64,000 nt of DNA from Rhizobium sp. ZPR4 (GCF_040215725.1 NZ_CP157967.1:3701001-3765000), one strand, 5' to 3'; numbered from the stretch's first letter, positions 46,049 through 55,885 are shown. Translations and numbers: made by a program. The notes: generated by a model not told the origin, from the sequence alone.

Positions 46049-47176
46049 CTAGGTTTTCGTAATGCCGCCATGCGCAACGGTAAAGAATTGCGCACGCTCG
46101 CCAAGGGCCGAGAACATGGATTTGTCCGTGCCGGTCATGAAGGCTTGGCCGCCGAGCCCGTCGATAAGGTCGAAGAGGGCCGCGCGTCGTCCTTCGTCGA
46201 GATGGGCGGCGATCTCGTCGAGCAGTAGGATCGGCGCATAGCCCGTGAGGTTGCCGACGAGACACGCATGGGCAAGGATAAGGCCCACGAGAAGAGCTTT
46301 CTGCTCGCCCGTCGAGCAACGCTCTGCCTCCATGTCTTTTTCGCGGTGGCGTACGAGAAGATCGGCCCGGTGCGGTCCATCCAGCGTCCGGCCGGCGGCG
46401 GCGTCGCGATAGCGCCCTTCGCGCAGCATGTCGGCATAGGCATCTTCCAGATCGACGGCCGGCCGATCGAATTGCCCGTCGAGGAAGCCGGAAAGTTCAA
46501 GGGCCGCCGAAGGAAACGGCGTCGTCTCACGCGTTTCTGCGATTAGCCGCGAAAGAAGGCCGAGCATTTCCTGCCGCGCGATCGCCATGGCGATGCCGAG
46601 GCTTGCCATCTGCTCTTCGATACCGCCAAGCCAGGACGGATCGAACCGGCTTTCCGACAGAAGCTTGTTGCGGCTGCGCATGGCGCGCTCGAAATCGCTG
46701 GCGCGGCGGCCATGGGCGGGGTCCAGCGACAGCACCAGCCGATCAAGGAAGCGGCGGCGCTCCGAGGAGCTGCCGGTGAAAAGGCCATCCATGGCAGGCG
46801 TCAGCCAGAGTACGCGCAGATGGTCGGTCAGTTCGTCGACGGTCTTGGCAGGTGTGCCGTTGATTCGGAGCCTGCGGGCGGCGGATTCATCGGCGGTGTC
46901 GATACCGGTGCCGATTTCGACCGTGCCCTCCATGCCCTCGAGTTCGGCGAAGATCGAAAACCCACCCGGCGCGTTGACGCGGGGGATGTCGGCATAGGCA
47001 GCGCGACGCAAGCCGCGGCCGGGCGACAGCAGCGAGACCGCTTCCATGAGGTTGGTCTTGCCCGCGCCATTGTCGCCAGTCAGCACCACATGCCGCTCGT
47101 CAAGTGTCAGCGCTGCCGCCGCATAGTTGCGGAAGTCGGTCAGCTTCAGGCGCGAGATGAAAACCTTGTTCGGCAT
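46049..47176 (-). CDS. recF: DNA replication and repair protein RecF
   Basis: A 375-aa SMC-like ATPase that loads RecA with RecO and RecR at gaps. Walker A LTGDNGAGKTNLMEAVSLL near residue 35, ABC signature STGEQKALLVGLILA near residue 285, Walker B APILLLDEIAAHLD near residue 315. Start ATG 47176. It is not next to dnaA/dnaN here, which is usual in Rhizobiales. RecR is encoded elsewhere in this window (25165-25770). Confidence 0.96.
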   Translation of the reverse strand: MPNKVFISRLKLTDFRNYAAAALTLDERHVVLTGDNGAGKTNLMEAVSLLSPGRGLRRAAYADIPRVNAPGGFSIFAELEGMEGTVEIGTGIDTADESAARRLRINGTPAKTVDELTDHLRVLWLTPAMDGLFTGSSSERRRFLDRLVLSLDPAHGRRASDFERAMRSRNKLLSESRFDPSWLGGIEEQMASLGIAMAIARQEMLGLLSRLIAETRETTPFPSAALELSGFLDGQFDRPAVDLEDAYADMLREGRYRDAAAGRTLDGPHRADLLVRHREKDMEAERCSTGEQKALLVGLILAHACLVGNLTGYAPILLLDEIAAHLDEGRRAALFDLIDGLGGQAFMTGTDKSMFSALGERAQFFTVAHGGITKT

Positions 47177-47283
47177 GGGTCTTTCGGATTCTTAATCGAT
47201 GCCGAGGGGTATGCCGAACACCGCACGAGTGCAAGGATTTTGCCGATGGTTCGCGGCGTAAGCGGGGTGAGGCCTGTCATGGG

Positions 47284-47420
47284 CCACCCTTGTCCTTCGA
47301 CGGGCTCAGGATGAGGGTGGAGTAAGAGCTTGCGCCTGGTCCCAAAGACGTCGAGTCGTTGAAGGCTGGCCTTCATGGTGAGGAGGCCAAAAGGGCCGTC
47401 TCGAACCACAAGGGCGGGTG
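47284..47420. repeat. REP-type palindromic repeat between recF and the APH gene
   Basis: Contains CCTTGTCCTTCGACGGGC-TCAGGATGAGGG and AGGCC...GGCCGTCTCGAACCAC, arms of a common rhizobial intergenic palindrome, apparently two partial units in tandem. The remainder of the gap 47177-47586 shows no gene. Confidence 0.65.
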
Positions 47421-47586
47421 ATTCGCTCGCAAAACGAAAATCCGGCCGATCAGCGAAGGATTATGTGGAACAATTCGGCTTTGTTGTCCTTCGAAGACTT
47501 CCGCCTGAGTTCTCACCGATGTTGGTATTGGCGTATCGCACTCCCTATATCGCCATGCTCGGGGAAATTTGAGGTAGGGGCATCCA

Positions 47587-48390
47587 TTGGATCTTGCAAA
47601 AATACTGCTCGCGCGCACCAGCCGCGATTGGATGCGCGTGAAGACAGGCGAATCGGGCGATCTCGTCTATCGGCGTGAGGACGGTCTTGCTTACGCAAAA
47701 GTCGCCTCATCAGCCCGATCAGCGGATCTCGCCGGCGAACGCGACCGGCTGCTTTGGCTACAGGGCAGGGGCATTGCCGGGCCTGAAGTGATCGACTGGC
47801 GTGAAGTCGAGGATGGCGCGTGCCTCATCATGACTGCGATCCCCGGCGTGCCGACAGTCGATTTGGACGGAGATGCCTTGCTGAAGGCTTGGCCGTCAAT
47901 GGCGCGGCAACTCAAATCTCTTCACGAGCTGCCTTCGGATCAATGCCCCTTCGATCGCAGCCTTTCGCTGATGTTCGCCCGGGCGGCGGATGTGGTCTCG
48001 CGCGATGCGGTAAACCCGGATTTCCTGCCGCCGGAGGATCGGGGTAGGCCGGCCCGCGAACTGCTTGATCGTGTCGAGCGCGGTCTGCCCGCGCGGCTTG
48101 CTCAAGAGGCGATCGACAGGGTTCTTTGCCATGGCGATGCCTGCATGCCAAACTTCATGGTCGATCCGCATAGCCTGCGATGTACCGGACTGATCGATCT
48201 CGGCCGTGTCGGCAAGGCGGATCGCTATGTCGATCTCTCGCTGATGATTGCCAATGCCGAAGAGAGCTGGACAATGCTCGAGCAGGGACAGAGAGCTTTT
48301 TCGATCCTGTTCGAGACCCTTGAGATTGAAGAGCCGGATCACGGGCGCCTTGCCTTCTATCTCAGGCTCGATCCGCTGACCTGGGGCTGA
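47587..48390 (+). CDS. APH(3'')-like aminoglycoside (streptomycin) phosphotransferase
   Basis: A 267-aa protein-kinase-fold phosphotransferase. Length and many segments match APH(3'')-Ib (StrA) as I recall it: LAGERDRLLWLQGRG, LLKAWPSMARQL, DVVSRDAVNPDFLP, the catalytic CHGDACMPNFMVDP (HGDxxxxN), and IDLGRVGKADRYVD. The C-terminal YLRLDPLTWG is the same as StrA. Divergence across the rest suggests an old chromosomal homologue rather than recent acquisition. Start TTG 47587 with GAGG 12 nt upstream, which is weak. No transposon genes lie near it. Streptomycin modification is inferred. Confidence 0.85.
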   Translation: MDLAKILLARTSRDWMRVKTGESGDLVYRREDGLAYAKVASSARSADLAGERDRLLWLQGRGIAGPEVIDWREVEDGACLIMTAIPGVPTVDLDGDALLKAWPSMARQLKSLHELPSDQCPFDRSLSLMFARAADVVSRDAVNPDFLPPEDRGRPARELLDRVERGLPARLAQEAIDRVLCHGDACMPNFMVDPHSLRCTGLIDLGRVGKADRYVDLSLMIANAEESWTMLEQGQRAFSILFETLEIEEPDHGRLAFYLRLDPLTWG

Positions 48391-48423
48391 TTCGCAAGCG
48401 GATAACTGATTCGTCCGCTCAAA

Positions 48424-48456
48424 CAAAAAATCCGGCCGAATCATCGGCCGGATTCA
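48424..48456. terminator. Bidirectional terminator between the APH gene and dnaJ
   Basis: AAAAAATCCGGCCGA-TCA-TCGGCCGGATT: an 8-9 bp stem with an A run on the left, so read on the minus strand it ends in a long T run after dnaJ. It lies between convergent genes. Confidence 0.85.
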
Positions 48457-48480
48457 TGTGAAACACTTTTGATTCGCTGC

Positions 48481-49626
48481 TCAGTCGCTGAACGTATCGA
48501 AGAAATCCTTCATGCGGGCGAAGAAGCCCGTCGATTCGGGATTGTTGTCCTTCGAAGAGATCTGCTCGAACTCCTGCAGCAGTTCGCGCTGACGCTTGGT
48601 CAGCTTCTGCGGTGTCTCGATCTGGATCTGGATATAGAGATCGCCGACCTGGCTGGAGCGCAGCACCGGCATGCCCTTGCCCTTCAGGCGGAATTGCTTG
48701 CCGACCTGGGTTCCCTCGGGAACGCTGACACGCGATTTGGTGCCATCGAGCGTCGCCACATCGAAGGTACCGCCGAGTGCCGCCGTTGTCATCGAGATCG
48801 GCACGGCGCAATAGAGATCGGCGCCATCCCGCTGGAAGAATTCATGCGGCTTGACGGACAGGAAGATGTAAAGGTCGCCCGAAGGACCACCGCGCAGGCC
48901 GGCTTCGCCTTCGCCCTGCAGGCGGATGCGTGTGCCGTCTTCGATGCCCGACGGGATATTGACGGAGAGCGAACGCTCCTCGGTCACACGGCCCTGGCCA
49001 TGACACTTGGTGCAGGGATCGGGAATGATCTGGCCGCGGCCATGGCACGTCGGGCAGGTGCGCTCGACGGAGAAGAAGCCCTGGGCAGCGCGGACGCGGC
49101 CGGAACCCTGGCAGGTGCCGCAGGTCTTCGGCTGTGTGCCGGGCTTGGCGCCCGAGCCGGAACAGACGTCGCAGGTGATCGAGGTCGGAACGCGGATCTG
49201 CGCCGTCTTGCCGCTGAAGGCTTCCTCGAGCGAAATTTCCATATTGTAGCGAAGATCTGCGCCGCGCTCGCGTCCGCCGGACGAGCGTCCGCGTGCGCGT
49301 CCGCCACCCATCATCTCGCCGAAAATATCCTCGAAAATATCGGAGAAGCCGCCGCCGCCGAAACCGGCTCCGAAGCCGCCACCGCCGCCCATGCCACCAT
49401 GCTCGAAAGCGGCATGGCCGTAGCGGTCATAGGCTGCGCGCTTCTGCGGATCCTTGAGCGTTTCGTAGGCCTCGTTGATTTCCTTGAACTTCCGCTCGGC
49501 ATTGCTGTCGTCCGGGTTCTTGTCCGGATGATATTGCATTGCCAGCTTGCGAAAGGCGCTCTTCAGCTCTTTCTCGTCCGCCGTCTTGGAGACGCCCAAC
49601 GTCTCGTAAAAATCCGCTTTTGCCAT
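48481..49626 (-). CDS. dnaJ: Hsp40 co-chaperone DnaJ
   Basis: A 381-aa type I J protein. J domain (1-75) with [11 protein letters not shown] carrying the HPD motif, then a Gly/Phe-rich region, four CxxCxGxG zinc repeats (about 145-215; [32 protein letters not shown], all intact), and the C-terminal substrate domains. Stimulates DnaK ATPase. Start ATG 49626. Downstream of dnaK by 86 bp with a hairpin between. Confidence 0.97.
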   Translation of the reverse strand: MAKADFYETLGVSKTADEKELKSAFRKLAMQYHPDKNPDDSNAERKFKEINEAYETLKDPQKRAAYDRYGHAAFEHGGMGGGGGFGAGFGGGGFSDIFEDIFGEMMGGGRARGRSSGGRERGADLRYNMEISLEEAFSGKTAQIRVPTSITCDVCSGSGAKPGTQPKTCGTCQGSGRVRAAQGFFSVERTCPTCHGRGQIIPDPCTKCHGQGRVTEERSLSVNIPSGIEDGTRIRLQGEGEAGLRGGPSGDLYIFLSVKPHEFFQRDGADLYCAVPISMTTAALGGTFDVATLDGTKSRVSVPEGTQVGKQFRLKGKGMPVLRSSQVGDLYIQIQIETPQKLTKRQRELLQEFEQISSKDNNPESTGFFARMKDFFDTFSD

Positions 49627-49656
49627 ATTAAGGATTAGAACCCCGGAAATGGATTT

Positions 49657-49678
49657 CCGGCTGCCCGAAGGCAGCCGG
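49657..49678 (-). terminator. Hairpin between dnaK and dnaJ
   Basis: CCGGCTGCC-CGAA-GGCAGCCGG is a 9-bp perfect stem with a stable tetraloop and no T run. It probably sets unequal dnaK and dnaJ expression by attenuation or mRNA processing. Confidence 0.5.
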
Positions 49679-49712
49679 AGCTAAGTTTCCTCGAGAACCT
49701 TTCGATTCGCGC

Positions 49713-51632
49713 TTATGCAGACCGCTTGCGGTCGTCTTCGTCCTTGATTTCCTCGTAGTCGGCATCGACGACATCGTCCTTGCCGGCTGCTGCCGAGGCA
49801 TCGCCCGAACCAGCTTCCGCCTGCTGCGACTCATAGATCGCCTGGCCGAGCTTCATGGAAACTTCCATGAGCGTCTGGGTCTTGGCCTTGATGTCTTCGG
49901 CATCCGGCTCGGAAGCTTCGGTTGCCGTCTTCAGCGCAGCGATCGCGTCGGAGATCGCGGTGCGATCGGCTTCGGTGACCTTGTCGCCGTAATCCTTCAG
50001 CGACTTCTCGCTGGAGTGGATCAGGCTTTCAGCCTGGTTCTTGGCTTCAACGCCTTCGCGGCGCTTCTTGTCTTCAGCAGCATGGGCTTCGGCATCCTTG
50101 ACCATCTTTTCGATGTCGGCGTCGGAAAGACCGCCGGAAGCCTGGATGCGGATCTGCTGTTCCTTGCCGGTGCCCTTGTCCTTGGCCGAAACCTGGACGA
50201 TGCCGTTGGCGTCGATATCGAAGGTGACTTCGATCTGCGGAACACCACGCGGTGCCGGCGGCAGGCCGACGAGGTCGAACTGGCCGAGCAGTTTATTGTC
50301 GGCAGCCATTTCGCGCTCGCCCTGCGAGACGCGGATGGTTACGGCCGACTGGTTGTCGTCGGCGGTCGAGAAGGTCTGCGACTTCTTCGTCGGGATCGTC
50401 GTGTTGCGTTCGATCAGACGGGTGAAGACGCCGCCCAGCGTTTCGATGCCGAGAGACAGCGGAGTCACGTCGAGGAGCAGAACGTCCTTGACGTCGCCCT
50501 GCAGAACGCCGGCCTGGATGGCGGCGCCGAGAGCGACGACTTCATCCGGGTTGACGCCCTTGTGCGGCTCCTTGCCGAACAGCTGCTTGACGACTTCCTG
50601 TACCTTCGGCATGCGGCTCATGCCGCCGACGAGAACGACTTCATCGATCTCGGCAGCCGTGACACCGGCATCCTTGAGCGCTGCCTTGCAGGGAGCGATG
50701 GTGCGCTGAACGAGATCGTCGACCAGGCTTTCGAGCTTGGCGCGGGTCAGCTTCAGCGTCAGGTGCTTCGGGCCGGTGGCGTCTGCCGTGATGAAGGGCA
50801 GGTTGATTTCGGTCTGCTGTGCGGACGAAAGTTCGATCTTGGCCTTTTCGGCAGCTTCCTTCAGGCGCTGCAGAGCAAGCTTGTCGCCCTTGAGGTCGAT
50901 GCCGTTGTCCTTCTTGAATTCGGCAACGAGATATTCGACGAGACGCATGTCGAAGTCTTCACCGCCGAGGAAAGTATCGCCGTTGGTCGACTTCACTTCG
51001 AAGACGCCGTCGCCGATTTCGAGGATCGAGATATCGAAGGTGCCGCCGCCAAGGTCGTAAACGGCGATGGTCTTGCCGTCTTTCTTGTCGAGGCCGTAAG
51101 CGAGTGCCGCAGCCGTCGGCTCGTTGATGATGCGCAGAACTTCAAGACCGGCGATCTTGCCGGCATCCTTGGTTGCCTGGCGCTGCGCGTCGTTGAAGTA
51201 GGCGGGAACGGTGATGACGGCCTTTTCGACCTTTTCGCCGAGATAGGATTCGGCGGTTTCCTTCATCTTCTGAAGGATCATTGCGGAAATCTGTGCGGGC
51301 GAATAGCCCTTGCCCTGAGCTTCGACCCAGGCGTCGCCATTGTCACCCTTGACGATCGTGAAGGGAACGAGGTGCTTGTCCTTCTCGACGGTCGGATCTT
51401 CGTAGCGGCGGCCGATCAGGCGCTTGACAGCGAAGAGGGTATTCGTGGGGTTGGTGACAGCCTGGCGCTTGGCCGGCTGGCCGACGAGGCGTTCGCCGTC
51501 GTCGGAGAAGGCAACCATGGAGGGGGTGGTCCGGGCGCCTTCGGCATTTTCGATCACTTTCGCGTCCTTACCGTCCATGACGGCGACGCAGGAATTTGTC
51601 GTTCCAAGGTCGATACCAATTACTTTTGCCAT
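49713..51632 (-). CDS. dnaK: Hsp70 chaperone DnaK
   Basis: A 639-aa ATP-dependent chaperone. ATPase domain (1-385) beginning [18 protein letters not shown], with [17 protein letters not shown] and the VGGMSRMP segment, then the substrate-binding beta domain ([14 protein letters not shown]), lid helices and the acidic C-terminal tail ([18 protein letters not shown]). Start ATG 51632; the in-frame reading to 51677 is leader. A sigma-70-like promoter lies at 51743-51771. Confidence 0.98.
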   Translation of the reverse strand: MAKVIGIDLGTTNSCVAVMDGKDAKVIENAEGARTTPSMVAFSDDGERLVGQPAKRQAVTNPTNTLFAVKRLIGRRYEDPTVEKDKHLVPFTIVKGDNGDAWVEAQGKGYSPAQISAMILQKMKETAESYLGEKVEKAVITVPAYFNDAQRQATKDAGKIAGLEVLRIINEPTAAALAYGLDKKDGKTIAVYDLGGGTFDISILEIGDGVFEVKSTNGDTFLGGEDFDMRLVEYLVAEFKKDNGIDLKGDKLALQRLKEAAEKAKIELSSAQQTEINLPFITADATGPKHLTLKLTRAKLESLVDDLVQRTIAPCKAALKDAGVTAAEIDEVVLVGGMSRMPKVQEVVKQLFGKEPHKGVNPDEVVALGAAIQAGVLQGDVKDVLLLDVTPLSLGIETLGGVFTRLIERNTTIPTKKSQTFSTADDNQSAVTIRVSQGEREMAADNKLLGQFDLVGLPPAPRGVPQIEVTFDIDANGIVQVSAKDKGTGKEQQIRIQASGGLSDADIEKMVKDAEAHAAEDKKRREGVEAKNQAESLIHSSEKSLKDYGDKVTEADRTAISDAIAALKTATEASEPDAEDIKAKTQTLMEVSMKLGQAIYESQQAEAGSGDASAAAGKDDVVDADYEEIKDEDDRKRSA

Positions 51633-51742
51633 GTCATTCTCTCCTTGAAGCAAGCTGTCGGAACCCCTGTCAGGCATTCCATTGACAGCCCCTTACGGGA
51701 TGGTCTTGAGGATTGCGCAGCCATGACTGCGGTGATGCCGCG

Positions 51743-51771
51743 TATATAAGTAGCGGTTTTACTGACTGCAA
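51743..51771 (-). promoter_or_regulatory. Promoter candidate for dnaK
   Basis: On the minus strand TTGCAG (51766-51771) and TATATA (51743-51748) are separated by 17 bp, 111 bp before the dnaK start. The extended CCTTGCAG also resembles the -35 half of RpoH promoters, so heat-shock control is possible. Confidence 0.55.
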
Positions 51772-51925
51772 GGCAGGAAATGGCCTGAAATCCAGCAAAA
51801 CAAATGGTTTGTCGCCCAAATTCCACATGGTCCCATATGCGCCGGGGACCAGCGAATTTGACGCGACCGTGTATCAGAGCAGCCTTGCCGCGGCCATGCA
51901 AGCGGCAAGGTGAAAAATTGCAATT

Positions 51926-54340
51926 TTATCGACCAAGGATGACGTCGAGCAGCGAGGAGCGATGCGGCCGCGCGGTGGCGACCGGAGCGCCGCTATCGCC
52001 GACATCGGCAGGCGGTATATCGCTGTCATACGGGTTGGAGCTGTAGGGATTGGTGTCGTCGGTGAGGTTTGCCGGAGGCAGGTCCTGCGGATCCTCGTTG
52101 ACGGAGGTCTGATTGACGATCTGAGGCTGGATCGGCTGCTGCGATGGCCTTTGCTGCAAGGTTGGCTGCTGGATTGGCTGTCCGCCGTCTGCGACACCGG
52201 AGATGATGTTGCCGATGGTGGTCGGCTGGTCGCCGTTCGGTCCCGTCTGCGCCATCGGCAGGCCGTTATCGATGATCTGACCGCCGCCGAAGATCGGTGT
52301 CGGCGTGATGCCCTTATGGGCGGCGACCATGAATTCCTTCCATGCCTTTGCCGGCAGCCCGCCGCCGGTCACCTTGCGCATCGATTTGCCGTCGTCATTG
52401 CCGAACCAGACGCCCGTCGTCAGATGGCTGGTGAAGCCGACGAACAGCGCATCGCGGAAGGATTGCGTCGTGCCCGATTTGCCGGCCGCCTGCCAGCCGG
52501 GAATGCGCGCCGACTTGCCGGTGCCATTGGCGATGACGCCGGCCATCATGGCGTTCATGTTGGTGACAATATCCGGGTTCAGCACCCGCTGCGGATTATC
52601 GGTATTGGCCTGGTAGAGCACCTTGCCGGAGGCTGTCGTCACCTTGGTAATGACATGCGGCGCCACCTTGAAACCGCCGTTCATGAACGTCGCATAGGCG
52701 GAGGTGAGCTCCATCAGCGATACTTCCGAGGTGCCGAGCGCGATCGAGGCATTGGACTGCAGGTCCGATTCGATGCCGAGCCGGTGGGCGACCTTGATGA
52801 CCTGATCCGGTCCGACTTCGGCGACAAGCTGCGCGGCAACAGTGTTCAGCGACTTCGCCACCGCCGTCGCAAGCGTTACGGGGCCGCTATAGCGCTGCTC
52901 GTAATTCTCCGGCGCCCAGTTGCCGATCTTGACCGGCATGTCGTTGCGGATCGAGTTGGGCGTCAGGCCCGCCTCCAGGGCTGCGGTATAGACGAATGGC
53001 TTGAAAGCGGAGCCCGGCTGACGCTTGGCGGTGACTGCACGGTTGAACTGGCTCTGGGCATAGTCGCGGCCGCCGACGAGCGCGCGGATGGCACCTGTCG
53101 CGTCGACGGAAACGAGCGAAGCCTGCGAGGCGTTCAGCTTCTTGCCGTCCTTCTCGAGCACATCGGCTAGCGCTTTTTCGGCCTTTTCCTCGAGCGACAT
53201 ATCGAGCGTTGTGTCGACGATCAGATCTTCCTTGACGTCGCCGCCGATCAGCTTCGGCAGCTGGTCCATGACCATATCGGCAACGTAATTCTCTGCGCCG
53301 CTCCAATAGCTTTTCGAGCGGGTCGGAGGTTGCGACATCGCAGTCTTGATATCGGATTCGCTGATGAAGCCCTGGTCATGCATGGCCTGCAGCACCAGCT
53401 GGGCGCGCGCCTCTGCGGCTGCTGGGTCGCGGGCCGGCGACAGTCGCGACGGCGCCTTGACCAAGCCGGCAAGCATGGCGGCTTCACCGAGATTGACGTC
53501 CTTTGCCGATTTGTTGAAGTAGCGCCGCGAGGCGGCCTCGACGCCATAGGCGTTGGAGCCGAAATAGACGCGGTTCAGGTACATCGTCAGGATCTGGTCC
53601 TTGGTGTACTTGTGCTCCAGCCACAGCGCCAGCAGCACTTCCTGCACCTTGCGCTCCAGTGTGCGATCGGGCGACAGGAAGAGGTTCTTGGCGAGCTGCT
53701 GCGTCAGCGTCGAGCCACCCTGGACGGCGTGGCCCGTCACGACATTTGTCACCATGGCGCGGGCAAGGCCGATCGGATCGAAGCCGAAATGCGAATAGAA
53801 GCGCCGATCCTCAATCGCGATGATGGCTTCCGGGATATAGGGCGACATGTCGCCTAGCGCGACGGCTTCGCCGCCTGTCGTGCCGCGATTGGCGATCAGG
53901 CTGCCGTCGAGATCGTTGATCTTGACGTTCGGCGGCCGCTCGGGGATCGACCAGGTGCTGGCGCTCGGCATGCGCGAGCCATAATAGGCGACGAGGCCCG
54001 CAAGGCCGATGCCGGCCCAGAGGCAAAGCACCAGGCCCCAGTAGATCGTCGAACGGATGAAGCCGAAAAAGCCGCGCCGCGGACGCGCACGTCGTGCGGG
54101 CTTGCGGCGGCTACGGGTGCGGCGAGGCTTTGCGACCACGGGCTCATCCTCGTCGTCTTCATCCTCTTCTTCGTCGGGGTCCGGCTCTTCGTAGTATGTC
54201 TTGGAAGAAGATGAATATGCCTTGGCCGAACGCCTGCTGCCAACGATGCGTTCGCCAGCATTGAATCCGTCATCGCTGCGTTCTCGGCCGCTGGAAAAGG
54301 ATGGTTCTATCCTCTGGCGTGATTTCTTCTTATCTGCCAT
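51926..54340 (-). CDS. mrcA: Penicillin-binding protein 1A (bifunctional)
   Basis: An 804-aa class A PBP that polymerises and cross-links peptidoglycan. Long cytoplasmic N-terminus with an acidic patch (DPDEEEDEDDEDEP near residue 55) and an Arg-rich stretch, membrane anchor about 95-118, glycosyltransferase domain (AIEDRRFYSHFGFDP, then GGSTLTQQLAKNLFL) and transpeptidase domain with SxxK (GSAFKPF), SxN (KSLN) and KTG-type (GKSGTT) motifs. The C-terminal tail is rich in Gln and Pro, then Asp and Pro. Start ATG 54340. Confidence 0.95.
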   Translation of the reverse strand: MADKKKSRQRIEPSFSSGRERSDDGFNAGERIVGSRRSAKAYSSSSKTYYEEPDPDEEEDEDDEDEPVVAKPRRTRSRRKPARRARPRRGFFGFIRSTIYWGLVLCLWAGIGLAGLVAYYGSRMPSASTWSIPERPPNVKINDLDGSLIANRGTTGGEAVALGDMSPYIPEAIIAIEDRRFYSHFGFDPIGLARAMVTNVVTGHAVQGGSTLTQQLAKNLFLSPDRTLERKVQEVLLALWLEHKYTKDQILTMYLNRVYFGSNAYGVEAASRRYFNKSAKDVNLGEAAMLAGLVKAPSRLSPARDPAAAEARAQLVLQAMHDQGFISESDIKTAMSQPPTRSKSYWSGAENYVADMVMDQLPKLIGGDVKEDLIVDTTLDMSLEEKAEKALADVLEKDGKKLNASQASLVSVDATGAIRALVGGRDYAQSQFNRAVTAKRQPGSAFKPFVYTAALEAGLTPNSIRNDMPVKIGNWAPENYEQRYSGPVTLATAVAKSLNTVAAQLVAEVGPDQVIKVAHRLGIESDLQSNASIALGTSEVSLMELTSAYATFMNGGFKVAPHVITKVTTASGKVLYQANTDNPQRVLNPDIVTNMNAMMAGVIANGTGKSARIPGWQAAGKSGTTQSFRDALFVGFTSHLTTGVWFGNDDGKSMRKVTGGGLPAKAWKEFMVAAHKGITPTPIFGGGQIIDNGLPMAQTGPNGDQPTTIGNIISGVADGGQPIQQPTLQQRPSQQPIQPQIVNQTSVNEDPQDLPPANLTDDTNPYSSNPYDSDIPPADVGDSGAPVATARPHRSSLLDVILGR

Positions 54341-54681
54341 TGCCGGCCGGTCGTACCTCGGTGCCCTTGTGTTCCATGTCTTCTATCAGGCTGCTTACAG
54401 GAGCGGTAGAAATCTTTGAGCCTGCTCGGTCGCCAGGGCGGCGCATGACCTCGAAAACCGCCAATGGCTCTCAAGGCGAAGCAACCCGCTAATTCGTCCA
54501 CGAACCCCTCGTGAAGACATCAAGTCCCGCCTGAACTGTAAATGCGGCGATTTAAGGAGGGATTAAGAACATTTCGGTCCGCTATGTCGGTCAATTCGCC
54601 CGTGCATCCAGCAGACGTGCGTAGGGAACTTTTCGCTACCCTGAGCATTATCCTTTCATAAAAAACAAAGAGGGCGAATAG
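54341..54681. other. Intergenic between PBP1A and small-protein genes
   Basis: No gene is supported. AAGGAGGG at 54555-54562 looks like a ribosome site but no start codon follows at a useful distance. The stretch probably carries the divergent promoters of mrcA and the 62-aa gene. Confidence 0.4.
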
Positions 54682-54870
54682 ATGAGTTCATTGCTGAAGA
54701 TAGAGGAAGTCGACGAGAGCAAGTTACGCGAGGTCTGGAGCGTCCAGGATTTTGCCCGGCGCCACCGGATTTGCAAGGAGGAGGAAGCCCGGCTGAAAAA
54801 GCTGTTTGGCGACTTCGCAACGAAGCAGGAATTGCTCTCAAACGCGCAAAGGCCGCCCCAATTTCGTTGA
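54682..54870 (+). CDS. Small hypothetical protein (62 aa)
   Basis: Not a family I recognise. It starts at ATG 54682 with GAGGG 9 nt upstream. Composition is charged and helical (EEVDESKLREVWSVQDFARR, then KEEEARLKKLFGDFATKQEL), which looks protein-like and soluble, with an N-terminal half resembling a small helical DNA-binding fold. It is first of three small genes on this strand; no function is proposed. Confidence 0.65.
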   Translation: MSSLLKIEEVDESKLREVWSVQDFARRHRICKEEEARLKKLFGDFATKQELLSNAQRPPQFR

Positions 54871-54960
54871 CAGGGTTGCTGAAAGGGATTTGGCAGGCCG
54901 GGCGCGATGTTATCGTGGGCTGCTGTGACCGAAGGGTTTGCAGCGGAGGAGGCTACGCTG

Positions 54961-55083
54961 ATGTGGAAGCGTTTCGAATTGTGGCTGGTCGACCAGATCG
55001 ACCGGATTTTCGGGCTTGAGCGGCTTGCCCGCCGAGCAGGTTTTTCTCCAGACGAGGCAAGGCGGATCGCGCGCGAAAAATAG
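54961..55083 (+). CDS. Small hypothetical protein (40 aa)
   Basis: Starts at ATG 54961, with GGAGGAGG 8 nt upstream, a near-ideal ribosome site. The product is amphipathic and basic: an aromatic start (MWKRFELWLVDQIDRIF), then LARRAGFSPDEARRIAREK. An in-frame ATG at 54907 would add 18 residues without a signal. No family recognised. The strong translation signal is the main support. Confidence 0.5.
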   Translation: MWKRFELWLVDQIDRIFGLERLARRAGFSPDEARRIAREK

Positions 55084-55309
55084 CCGTGCCACGCATCCGG
55101 TATCGTCAATCATGCCAGTTTCCACAAAGCTTCAGGAAAACGATGCCGCCGCCGTCCCGGCCAAGCTATCTCGTCGGATGCGTCGAAACTTCGCGTATCG
55201 CACTCAATCTTCCGTATTTTCGAATGGTCTGATCGAGGTTATAGTATTGTCATGTGGCTGTCTTGGAGGACAGTTCCAGGCAATTGGTAGCGCGTGAGGA
55301 GGAGTATTC

Positions 55310-55552
55310 ATGCGACACGTCAAATGGAGCAATCCAATCGAGATCGGTTTTGCTCAGGATACGTTCCAGGTTGTCACAGGCCCGTCCGAGGCCCTGAATT
55401 GCATGGCCAATCTCTGGCCTGACCGGCGCGGTCCGCTCTATGTGGCGGCGAGAAGTCTTTGCCGTGCGGCCATCGACGGTCGCAAGTCCGCCGAAGAGGC
55501 ACGGGAAATGTTCATCTCGGCGACGCGGGAAGCGCATCTCAAGATGCACTGA
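55310..55552 (+). CDS. DUF982 protein
   Basis: An 80-aa protein of the DUF982 family, found in multiple copies in rhizobial genomes: TGPSEALNCMANLWPDRRGPL is the family core, with CRAAIDGRKSAEEAREMFI following. Function unknown. Start ATG 55310 with AGGAGGAG 5 nt upstream. A strong terminator lies 170 bp downstream. Confidence 0.88.
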   Translation: MRHVKWSNPIEIGFAQDTFQVVTGPSEALNCMANLWPDRRGPLYVAARSLCRAAIDGRKSAEEAREMFISATREAHLKMH

Positions 55553-55720
55553 AGCGCCTCGGCACCACTCGGGCCGATTATCCGTCCAAGCCTTGCGAGC
55601 CCGCGAAAATGCGGCGGGAGTTGAGAGTTTTGGATGCGCGCAGTTCCGTGAAGGCGCCTCGATGATGCAGCTCCCGCGCAAGTCGGTGAGCGCATTCCTC
55701 TCCGAGGCGGTGCATTCCAT

Positions 55721-55765
55721 AAAAAAGGCCGGCGACTTTCAAAGTCGCCGGCCTTTTGGCTTTTT
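55721..55765 (+). terminator. Strong rho-independent terminator
   Basis: AAAAAAGGCCGGCGACTTT / AAAGTCGCCGGCCTTTT: a 15-bp perfect stem with a 1-nt loop, flanked by A and T runs, so it can act on both strands. It most likely ends the DUF982 transcript. The 170 bp between them contain no supported gene. Confidence 0.9.
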
Positions 55766-55773
55766 ATAGGCTG

Positions 55774-55869
55774 TCGGCAAAACTGCGAAGCGGTTTTCCG
55801 TCCGGAATTGCGTGAAAACAAAGAGATAGAGCGGTTCAGAGGTTCCGTGAAAAACTGAACCGCTCTAGG
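55774..55869. repeat. Two-hairpin repeat family, copy C
   Basis: The right half is nearly identical to copy B (GGTTTTCCGTCCGGAATTGCGTG, split as GGTTTTCCG and TCCGGAATTGCGTG; then AGAGCGGTTC / GAACCGCTCT). The left arm of hairpin 1 is degenerate (GTCGGCAAAACTGCGAAG). It lies just past the stop of the minus-strand SH3 gene. Confidence 0.78.
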
Positions 55870-55885
55870 AGTTGTTGCACGACCG

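Noticed and set aside
50016..51749. 577-aa plus-strand ORF opposite dnaK
   Set aside because: Shadow of dnaK, which is complete on the minus strand.
54555..54580. AAGGAGGG ribosome-site-like signal
   Set aside because: No start codon at a workable distance and no protein-like frame after it.
55250..55720. 156-aa minus-strand ORF opposite the DUF982 gene
   Set aside because: Antisense to a recognisable DUF982 gene with a strong ribosome site.
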